Source: Minisyncoccota bacterium (GTDB lineage Bacteria > Patescibacteriota > Minisyncoccia > JAHIHE01 > JAGLIN01). From it: a stretch of 46,702 bases of DNA. The notes below the pieces were generated by a model. That model was not told the origin of the DNA. It saw nothing but the letters and a program-made list of their open reading frames with translations, and did no database searches. The DNA is taken from contig JAQVBZ010000013.1 of assembly GCA_028690055.1 (NCBI GenBank), positions 1 to 46,702 on the forward strand, given 5' to 3'. This document shows positions 1-6,224 of this stretch, piece by piece; the stretch's first letter is position 1, and every line of letters begins with the position of its first letter. The translations under genes and the position numbers were made by a program.

Positions 1-22
1 GATATACGTTAAGCTGTAATCC

Positions 23-619
23 ATGTTTATGTCAATACCAAGAATTGAATTTTGTTATTCCTGGGTTTATGACAATCACTGGCGGGAATTTTATCCAAAT
101 TGTGAAGGGTATCCGTCAAGCGAAAAAATTGAGAAGAATCTTTTGAGAATTAAAACGGAATGGCAGAAATGTGGTGATGAAATACTGAAGGAACTAGAGA
201 AGATTTCGGGACTGAAATGGAGAGACAAGACCATTCCTTGCTATGTAGTGGGCAAGTGCATTCCTTTCTCGTCTCCGCTGACGATAATGGTATATGGAGA
301 TTACCCTCTCGACTATGTTGCAGATGTGCTGACACATGAGCTTGTTCATCGGCTTCTTATCCAAAATGAAACTCAGACGGGAAATATCTGGAAGTATCTC
401 TTTAGGAAATATAAAAAAGAGGAATTCAACACTATTATTCATATCCCGGTTCATGCGATTCACTGTCATATTTTTATGAAATATTTCGGTGAAGAAAGGC
501 TAAAAAGAGAGATGGAAATTATGAAGGATCTGCCTGATTATAAGAGGTCGTGGAATATTGTTATGGAGGAGGGCGCTGAAAAAATCATGGAGGAATTTAG
601 GGTGAGGATAAAAGTGTAG
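23..619 (+). CDS. HExxH-motif protein, putative zinc metallopeptidase-like
   Basis: This 198-aa protein is not recognised as a named family. It carries an HELVH motif (His105, Glu106, His109), the usual zinc-binding and catalytic signature of metallopeptidases. It sits in a helix-like stretch (VLTHELVHRLL) and is followed about 35 residues later by a His-rich segment (IHIPVHAIHCHIF) that could supply a third ligand. There is no signal peptide or membrane segment, so a cytoplasmic location is likely. A second in-frame ATG at 29 is an equally good start. The gene ends just before the direct-repeat-bracketed cassette. Peptidase function is inferred from the motif only. Confidence 0.6.
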   Translation: MFMSIPRIEFCYSWVYDNHWREFYPNCEGYPSSEKIEKNLLRIKTEWQKCGDEILKELEKISGLKWRDKTIPCYVVGKCIPFSSPLTIMVYGDYPLDYVADVLTHELVHRLLIQNETQTGNIWKYLFRKYKKEEFNTIIHIPVHAIHCHIFMKYFGEERLKREMEIMKDLPDYKRSWNIVMEEGAEKIMEEFRVRIKV

Positions 620-652
620 ATTATCTCGAGAGTAATCTATCGGTATCCGATG

Positions 653-764
653 TCTGTCATTACCGTCAACGCCGTCATCAATTTCACAACATTGTTATTA
701 TGCATCTATGAAATCTTCGGTTCCGTTAAGGATGTGGGTTCTAACTACTCCCACCCAGCGGAGC
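653..764 (+). repeat. Direct repeat copy 1 (left edge of the radical SAM cassette)
   Basis: This ~112-bp segment recurs in the same orientation at 4499-4611, with about a dozen substitutions and a one-base length difference. It contains a small hairpin (GTGGG at 734-738 with CCCAC at 750-754). Many differences between copies fall at third positions of one reading frame (residues like IYEIFGSVKDVGSN), so the repeat may derive from coding sequence. Together the two copies bracket four genes. Confidence 0.8.
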
Positions 765-925
765 CAGGCAAATTACAACCGTACCCTTTTGGGTGCGTTG
801 TGTTTTGCTTGTTTACATAATAGGATTCGAATTCAAAGGATAACGAACTATTCTAACTGGTCAAAATGTCAACGACGCGTGATGAAGTAGCAAAATAGTT
901 TGACAAATACCTAAACGATGTTAAT

Positions 926-995
926 ATGCTAGAGTTTATATCGATTACTTATTCTTGCGAGACAGAATGCGCTTAATCAACTGAACTACTAGCAT
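926..995 (-). pseudogene. tRNA-like remnant
   Basis: Read on the reverse strand, these 70 nt start with ATGCTAG and end with CTAGCAT, a perfect 7-bp acceptor-like stem. A D-arm-like block (TAGTTCAGTTGATTAAGCGC) and an ATTCT/AGAAT stem around an 8-nt loop follow. The anticodon loop is one base too long, the T-arm has no TTCRANN loop with a proper stem, and no CCA follows. It is therefore either a decayed tRNA or a chance fold; the D-arm resemblance favours decay. Confidence 0.35.
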
Positions 996-1118
996 ATAGC
1001 GAACGAAATTGAAATTGAGAGAACTTATTCGACAAAACCACTGTTTTTATATCTCAATTCTTTTCTCGGTAAATGGAGCATTTGCAGTCCGCATGGGTTA
1101 CTAAATTATCTGAAATTC

Positions 1119-2180
1119 ATGAATAAGATTAAGAAAGTAGGATGGGGATTTGAAATCTGCAATATGCATTGCAGGCACTGTTACAACTCCTCCACAGAAA
1201 GAGGGTGCAAATATACTTTCGAACAGCTGAAAGAAATCGCGGACAAGATATGTCCGCAGATTGAAGACATTAATTTTGGGACGGGCGAGTTTATCTGCAA
1301 TCCGAATGCCTTGGATCTGGCCCGCTACATCAAAGATACCTATCCGCACGTGAAGATGGCGGTTACTTCCAACGGCTCGACTATTGTCCAGATGGAACCG
1401 GAAGAGGTCAAGCGGTTGTTCAGCGATATTGATATCTCACTCGACTATCCAGACGAGAAGAAACACTGTGACTTTCGTCGTCACGAGAAGTCGTGGGAAT
1501 GGGCAATCGGTGCGCTAAGGGTACTGGATGAACTTCAAATGCCACACAGTATCGTCACCTGTATTACTTCCGAGACTAAAAACGAAGATCTGGAGGGGTT
1601 ACTCGGGATTGCCAGACAATATCGTGCTAACCTGCGGTTTAACTGGTTCCGAAAGGTGGGGCGTGGCAACGAAGATCTCCGCATCACCGCCCGGCGCGCC
1701 TGGGAGATTATTGAGTTTCTGTCGGACAAGGTGGTGTTCGAATGCATTGATCCTATCTTTGCCGGCGTGCTTGGGGTGGAAGCCATCCCGTGTCCGGCAG
1801 GTCGGATCAGCTGCCGGATCCACGCCAGCATGGACATCTCCTGTTATCCGTTCCTGAAGGGTGCGGAATGGAGCGGAGGTAATATCCTCGATAAAGGTAT
1901 TGACTTGGATGCGATTTATACCTCCGCGATTTTCCAGAAGCTGCGCGCTCGCAAGGTCGCGGCCTGTCAGGACTGCGAATTCGAGAAGACTTGCAAAGGG
2001 GGCTGTATTACCCGTGCGGTCTTGCACAATGGGAGTATGAGCGAGGTGGATGACTATTGTCCGGTGGCGGCCAGTCTGGACATCAATAGACTGAAGCGGA
2101 TCAAGATCAGGCTCCAGCCGACGAGCGAACTGGTGCATAACGGCTACCTGTGTACCACTATCTGTCGTCCCATCGTCTAG
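1119..2180 (+). CDS. Radical SAM/SPASM domain protein
   Basis: This 353-aa protein is a radical S-adenosylmethionine enzyme. CNMHCRHC (Cys14, Cys18, Cys21) is the CxxxCxxC motif that binds the SAM-cleaving 4Fe-4S cluster. The C-terminal part has a SPASM-type cysteine set (CPAGRISC, then CQDCEFEKTCKGGC, then DDYCPV) for auxiliary clusters. SPASM enzymes usually modify peptides, or act in cofactor and sugar-nucleotide chemistry; the substrate here is unknown. The ~20 residues after the last SPASM cysteine look extra. The gene is visibly G+C-richer than its flanks and stands 163 nt upstream of the kinase gene. No Shine-Dalgarno is seen at the chosen ATG. No precursor peptide gene is obvious. Confidence 0.88.
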   Translation: MNKIKKVGWGFEICNMHCRHCYNSSTERGCKYTFEQLKEIADKICPQIEDINFGTGEFICNPNALDLARYIKDTYPHVKMAVTSNGSTIVQMEPEEVKRLFSDIDISLDYPDEKKHCDFRRHEKSWEWAIGALRVLDELQMPHSIVTCITSETKNEDLEGLLGIARQYRANLRFNWFRKVGRGNEDLRITARRAWEIIEFLSDKVVFECIDPIFAGVLGVEAIPCPAGRISCRIHASMDISCYPFLKGAEWSGGNILDKGIDLDAIYTSAIFQKLRARKVAACQDCEFEKTCKGGCITRAVLHNGSMSEVDDYCPVAASLDINRLKRIKIRLQPTSELVHNGYLCTTICRPIV

Positions 2181-2343
2181 CTCCCGGGCAAGCTCGTCCA
2201 CATCGCGTGGAAGGGCTCCCCGGGCGTTAGCCCAAGACGGACGGTTCTGCCATTTTAGTGTCGGAGCTTCGTTGGAAGACCATCGAGCGGTCCCGAACAG
2301 CACATTGAAACATTAAAAACAAGAATAAAAAGGAGCTGATAAG

Positions 2344-3009
2344 ATGAAGAAAGGGGTTTTTGTAGTATTTGAATCGGCACCCAAATGTGGCAAGACGGCC
2401 GCTGCGACCCAACTGGAGGAAAGGATGGAGGTTGTCGGCGAGCGAGTGCTGCATAAACGGGGGGCTCTCAGCGTTTCGGAATTTGCCGAGAACTACAAAG
2501 GGCTGAAAGTCGACGACGATATCGGCTATTCGACGGCGTTCTATTGGGCGGATACGGTGTTCGATACCGGCGACTGCATCGCGCCCGCACTCGCACAGGA
2601 AGTAACAGTTATTCAGGAAAGATATGATCTGTCCGTGGTCGCCTATCGAGAGATACACGGCTACGAGGGGGATTTCTTCCTATTGAAGGAATACCGGAAG
2701 CGGAGGATGATCATCGATCCTGACTTGACGGTATTCTTGACGGCCGCGCCGGAAACGGTGTTCGAGAGGATAAAACAGGGAGCCGATAGCAGTGTGGTGG
2801 ATCTGGCTTTCGTGAATGAGACGAAAAAATTCCAAGGGATGCAGGATTCGATCCGGCAGCATTTGGAAGATCTGGGCAGGAACTACATCACTATCGAGAC
2901 TGATATGATCAGTGTCGAAGAGACGGTCGACATCGTCATGAACGAGATGGTGAAGATCGGTGGAAAGAACCTAATAGATGATACAACGGCAAGCATAGGA
3001 GGAATATGA
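2344..3009 (+). CDS. Thymidylate-kinase-like P-loop nucleotide kinase
   Basis: This 221-aa protein begins with a P-loop (FESAPKCGKTAAATQLEE) in the position and context of thymidylate kinases, whose usual form is FEGxDGxGKT. The first glycine is replaced by Ser, so the loop departs from the Walker A consensus. The middle contains an ERYDLS segment matching the substrate-binding DRY region of dTMP kinases, and LTAAPETVFERI matches the lid-proximal part. A good Shine-Dalgarno (AAGGAG, about eight bases before ATG) supports the start. Its stop overlaps the next start as ATGA, so the phosphorylase is translationally coupled. It likely phosphorylates a nucleoside monophosphate or nucleoside; thymidylate specificity is not certain. 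Confidence 0.75.
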   Translation: MKKGVFVVFESAPKCGKTAAATQLEERMEVVGERVLHKRGALSVSEFAENYKGLKVDDDIGYSTAFYWADTVFDTGDCIAPALAQEVTVIQERYDLSVVAYREIHGYEGDFFLLKEYRKRRMIIDPDLTVFLTAAPETVFERIKQGADSSVVDLAFVNETKKFQGMQDSIRQHLEDLGRNYITIETDMISVEETVDIVMNEMVKIGGKNLIDDTTASIGGI

Positions 3010-3899
3010 ACATGAAAGACATCTTCATAAATTATGATGGGCTGGAGAAATTCAGGCAGCAAAATGAGGTCAAAGTGGCCGTGATTGCACGACCTGACTG
3101 GTTCATGAAGGATGCGAAGATTTCGCACCTGATCGTGGAAACCGAAAGCGGGATACATAATAGGTGCTATCTGACAGAGTATGAGGGCATAAGCTTTATC
3201 ATTGTATATGGCAGGTTTGACCGGGTAAGGGGATTGTCTTCCGACATCAATTACGAATTGACTCAGGAAACCCTGTCTGCGCTCGGCATCGAGACTATCA
3301 TCGGTACTTTTGTCGGCGGTTCGATCAAAGATGAAGACTTTGCGGGGAATATTTATATTCCGCACGATTTCTTCGGGATGGGAAACTATTCCCAATCGCG
3401 CAACCGTCAGAAGGGATTCCGGAACGTGGACATGTACGAACCTTTCTGCGCCGAGGCCAGGGGAGCTCTGGTCAGGGCGGCGGATAATGTGGATTATCCC
3501 GTCAAGCGCGAGGGGGTGTATGTGTGTTTCCACGGATATCCTCGCATCGAAACTAAGGCGGAGCTCGACTTCTATAAAAGGATGGGTTGGGACATTGTCG
3601 GACAGACTCTGGACCCAGAGGCGACCTTGGCGAAAGAAGCCGGTTGCCACTATGCCGCCCTCGCAGGCGCGATTGATGACAGAGCACTCCGACAAAAGTT
3701 TATGGACAACGATCCGACCGCCAAAGATGAGATAGAGCAAAATATCATCGGCGTTAGAAGGAAAACTTTCGAAATCTTTCTGCACGCTCTACCCAGCCTC
3801 GTAAGGAGCGGGTTCGAGTGTAATTGCGAGCAACAAAAGAAACATATCGGGCAGCAGAACTATAAGTTTTACTATATGCCACGGTATCTCGTGGAATGA
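3006..3899 (+). CDS. Purine nucleoside phosphorylase / MTA phosphorylase-like protein
   Basis: This 297-aa protein resembles the MTAP/PNP family, which cleaves purine nucleosides such as 5'-methylthioadenosine with phosphate. GVYVCFHGYPRIETKAEL matches the family signature (GxYvxxxGPRFET-AE), followed by MGWDIVGQTLDPEATLAKEAG, which matches the GMTxxPEaxLAxE block. TFVGGSIKDEDFAGNIYIP corresponds to the GSL-x-PGDivipD region. The N-terminus is divergent. The start at 3006 overlaps the kinase stop (ATGA); ATG 3012 is better spaced from the AGGAGG at 2998-3003 and may be the true start. A terminator follows at 3921. As radical SAM enzymes release 5'-deoxyadenosine, removal of that product is an attractive but unproven role. 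Confidence 0.75.
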   Translation: MNMKDIFINYDGLEKFRQQNEVKVAVIARPDWFMKDAKISHLIVETESGIHNRCYLTEYEGISFIIVYGRFDRVRGLSSDINYELTQETLSALGIETIIGTFVGGSIKDEDFAGNIYIPHDFFGMGNYSQSRNRQKGFRNVDMYEPFCAEARGALVRAADNVDYPVKREGVYVCFHGYPRIETKAELDFYKRMGWDIVGQTLDPEATLAKEAGCHYAALAGAIDDRALRQKFMDNDPTAKDEIEQNIIGVRRKTFEIFLHALPSLVRSGFECNCEQQKKHIGQQNYKFYYMPRYLVE

Positions 3900-3920
3900 A
3901 ATAGACATTTGAAACGATTC

Positions 3921-3951
3921 AAGTGTTGGCCTAAAAACCGACACTTTTTTA
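3921..3951 (+). terminator. Intrinsic terminator of the radical SAM-kinase-phosphorylase unit
   Basis: AAGTGTTGG (3921-3929) pairs with CCGACACTT (3938-3946) with one wobble, followed by a T run. It lies 22 nt after the phosphorylase stop. Confidence 0.85.
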
Positions 3952-3967
3952 TTGTATTGGGCAGGAC

Positions 3968-3995
3968 TTGAATATATATCGGTATTATATATACT
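3968..3995 (+). promoter_or_regulatory. Probable sigma70-type promoter of the pyrophosphatase gene
   Basis: TTGAAT (3968-3973), a 16-bp spacer and TATACT (3990-3995) lie between the upstream terminator and the pyrophosphatase ATG at 4037. Confidence 0.5.
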
Positions 3996-4036
3996 ATGGA
4001 TAGGGAGAGTAACCATTATTAACCTCATAAAATCAT

Positions 4037-4387
4037 ATGGAAGAATATCTGGGCAAGATAGTTCATATCATCATGGACCGGCCGCTGGACAGTCTGCATC
4101 CGAAGCACGGTTTTCGATATGAAGTGAATTACGGATACGTTCCGGATACGGTGAGTGGTGACGGGGAAGAAATAGACGCGTATGTTCTCGGTGTGGATAT
4201 CCCATTGAAGGAATATGAGGGCAAATGCGTGGCGATTATACGCCGTCAAGAGGAGGATGACGATAAACTGATAATCATTCCTCGCGCAATGGGGGATATT
4301 ACCGACGATGAAATCATCAAAGCCACACATTTTCAAGAAAAGCCATATCATATAGAGATAATCAGGCCGGGCCGGATTGCGAAATAA
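4037..4387 (+). CDS. Short inorganic pyrophosphatase family protein
   Basis: This 116-aa protein matches the small form of family I inorganic pyrophosphatases, which hydrolyse pyrophosphate to phosphate. The motif VNYGYVPDTVSGDGEEIDAY contains the family's NYGYVP block and the Asp-rich DGEEIDAY metal site. Only one DxxD-type acidic cluster is obvious, and classical enzymes are about 170 residues, so this may be a divergent or substrate-altered member. It has its own promoter at 3968 and no Shine-Dalgarno. It is the last gene before direct-repeat copy 2 and may pull pyrophosphate-releasing steps of the cassette forward, which is inference. Confidence 0.8.
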   Translation: MEEYLGKIVHIIMDRPLDSLHPKHGFRYEVNYGYVPDTVSGDGEEIDAYVLGVDIPLKEYEGKCVAIIRRQEEDDDKLIIIPRAMGDITDDEIIKATHFQEKPYHIEIIRPGRIAK

Positions 4388-4498
4388 AACAATGATTTCC
4401 TTGCTGGAGGCAGTTCGCTCGTTAGATGTGTAGGCTGATGTTTGTAAACAGGAAGGAAGATATAATATTTGTAGTACAGAGTCTTTGCTTTACTTGCT

Positions 4499-4611
4499 TC
4501 TGTCATCACCGTCAATACCGTCATCAATTTCGCAACATTGTTGTTTACATATCTATGAAATCTTCGGTTCCATTAAGGACGTGGGTTCTAACAACTCCCA
4601 TCCAGTGGAGC
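4499..4611 (+). repeat. Direct repeat copy 2 (right edge of the radical SAM cassette)
   Basis: This is the second copy of the segment at 653-764, in the same orientation. Its hairpin is retained: GTGGG at 4581-4585 faces CCCAT at 4597-4601, where a C-to-T change still allows a G-U pair. The coding-like frame is broken by one extra base near 4550, so this copy is not an intact gene. Confidence 0.8.
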
Positions 4612-4624
4612 AAATAAAGAAAAG

Positions 4625-4648
4625 CAGTCTTTTTTAAGACTGTTTTTC
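4625..4648 (+). terminator. Intrinsic terminator after repeat copy 2
   Basis: CAGTCTT (4625-4631) and AAGACTG (4636-4642) form a 7-bp stem with a TTTT loop and a following T run. Confidence 0.8.
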
Positions 4649-4901
4649 TTTATTTATTTTGAGATTGAGATTCGGAGTTTATTCCCCAGAGGGTAAATCC
4701 CTCTCGCGGAGCCAATAAAGGAATCACTTATGTTAGTGTTGTTTTTTTATGGATTAGAGAGATTTGGGCCTGTGTAGGCAATAGACTAAAGGCTCATATT
4801 ATGTTATATTTCTTGCAGAATATGCTCGTGTTTTGTTTAGTGAAAAAGCGAGAGTTTGTGATGAGCTGAAAACTGATAAACTGTTTTAAGCGAAAGGGGA
4901 T

Positions 4902-5891
4902 ATGAAAGATAAAAAAACAGAGAATAACCTAATAATCTATCAGGCGAAAAACGGAGCTATAGAACTCCGCGGTGATTTTGAACATGAAAATATTTGGGCA
5001 ACACAGGCACAAATTTCAGAAGCATTCGGGGTGGATGTGCGCACTGTGAATGAACATATAAAAAATATCTACAAAACAAAAGAACTTGAGGATAGGTCAA
5101 CTGTCCGGAAATTCCGGATAGTTCAAAAAGAAGGAAAAAGAGATGTCGAACGTGAGGTTATGCACTACAATTTGGATATGATCATTTCTGTCGGTTATCG
5201 AGTCAATTCAAAAATCGCCACAAAATTTCGCCAGTGGGCAACAAAAACCTTAAAAGACCATCTCGTCAAAGGATACACCATTAACCGCAAGCAAATCGCG
5301 AAGAATTATGATGCATTTATGCAAGCGGTCGCCAGCGTTCAAAGTCTTTTGCCCGAGCATATCACGCTTGACCCCAAAGCGGTGCTGGAACTTATCAAGG
5401 AATTTGCCGGAACTTGGGTAGTGTTGGACGCTTACGACAGAGAGTCGCTTGCTTCCGCTGGCACAATCAAGAAAGCGGTCAAATTTTCCGCCGTGGAATT
5501 GACCGAGGTAATCGCAAGTTTGCGCAGGGAATTGATCAAGAAAGGCGAAGCGACGGAACTTTTTGCGCAGGAGAAAAGGTTGGGGAGCGTTGAGGGCATC
5601 GTGGGTAATGTGATGCAATCATTCGACGGCAAGCCACTCTACGCGACCGCCGAAGAAAAAGCCTCCCATCTTCTTTATTTTATGATCAAAGACCATCCGT
5701 TCAGCGACGGCAACAAGCGTTCGGGTGCGTTTGCTTTTGTTTGGTTTTTGCGCAAGGCGGGAATCAAAGGGGCGAGAAATATCAACCCAAGCGCACTTAC
5801 GGCACTCACGCTTTTGATTGCAGAAAGCAGTCCAGACAAAAAAGGCCAAATGGTGGCATTAGTCACCACTCTTTTGTCAGTAAAGAGATAG
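4902..5891 (+). CDS. RhuM family protein fused to a Fic/DOC domain
   Basis: This 329-aa protein has an N-terminal RhuM-type domain, about residues 1-120 (IWATQAQISEAFGVDVRTVNEHIKN with a following YNLDMIISVGYRVNS block). This domain is helix-turn-helix-like and common in accessory islands. The C-terminal Fic/DOC domain (about residues 195-329) has the complete catalytic motif HPFSDGNKR with His265. Fic domains transfer AMP or phosphate to protein hydroxyls, and DOC forms act as toxins. No antitoxin with an inhibitory [ST]xxxE[GN] helix was seen next to it. AGGGG five bases before ATG is a plausible Shine-Dalgarno. Confidence 0.9.
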   Translation: MKDKKTENNLIIYQAKNGAIELRGDFEHENIWATQAQISEAFGVDVRTVNEHIKNIYKTKELEDRSTVRKFRIVQKEGKRDVEREVMHYNLDMIISVGYRVNSKIATKFRQWATKTLKDHLVKGYTINRKQIAKNYDAFMQAVASVQSLLPEHITLDPKAVLELIKEFAGTWVVLDAYDRESLASAGTIKKAVKFSAVELTEVIASLRRELIKKGEATELFAQEKRLGSVEGIVGNVMQSFDGKPLYATAEEKASHLLYFMIKDHPFSDGNKRSGAFAFVWFLRKAGIKGARNINPSALTALTLLIAESSPDKKGQMVALVTTLLSVKR

Positions 5892-6224
5892 ATACGTTGA
5901 TGAAAGATGAGTTGGTTTTAAAATTAAGAATCCGAGTGCCTATCTTTACAATATTTATTTTTAGGCGGTTGTACCTGAAAAGCTACGAAGAAATATATGC
6001 AGGATTTTGCGCATCTTTTGAAGGGAAAGGGAATGAAACCAGATAAGATAACATTATATAATTAACGCGAATAGTAAGGCTGAGAGTATCTTTCTCCGGA
6101 GGTGAATCGAGCGAGAGGATACTAAACAGAAGAAAGCTAAGGGGCAACTTATTATCAAGGGCTAAATAATTAATGGGCTGGCTGATGCCAGAAACCTTAT
6201 TTACTAGTAATTAATAATAAATAT
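5892..6224. other. 333-bp stretch without a supported gene
   Basis: A 48-codon open frame starts at ATG 5900 with no Shine-Dalgarno and no recognisable family. A CTGGC/GCCAG hairpin lies near 6178-6192. The G-rich run 6095-6170 looks unlike ordinary spacer but could not be assigned to a known RNA. Confidence 0.4.

Larger units (their letters stand above)
620..1118. other. 499-bp non-coding stretch with repeat copy 1 and a tRNA-like remnant
   Basis: No convincing full-length gene lies here. The stretch holds direct-repeat copy 1 (653-764), a short open frame of 56 codons that reads through the repeat (650-820), and a reverse-strand tRNA-like sequence (926-995). The radical SAM gene follows without an obvious Shine-Dalgarno sequence. 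Confidence 0.6.
4388..4901. other. 514-bp non-coding stretch with repeat copy 2 and hairpins
   Basis: No gene is supported here. It contains direct-repeat copy 2 (4499-4611), a terminator (4625-4648), a GAGGG/CCCTC hairpin near 4691-4706 followed by GCGGAGCC (the same octamer that ends repeat copy 1), and a CACT/AGTG hairpin before a T run near 4723-4748. The promoter of the RhuM-Fic gene must lie toward its right end. Confidence 0.6.

Noticed and set aside
731-760. GTGGGTTCTAAC as a tRNA T-arm
   Set aside because: The spacing to CCCAC is too long for a T-loop, and no acceptor or anticodon arm fits around it.
6070-6192. TPP-type riboswitch before the GH3 gene, because of a CTGAGA sequence
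   Set aside because: The second conserved TPP block and the expected stems are absent, and a GH3 gene is not a thiamine target.
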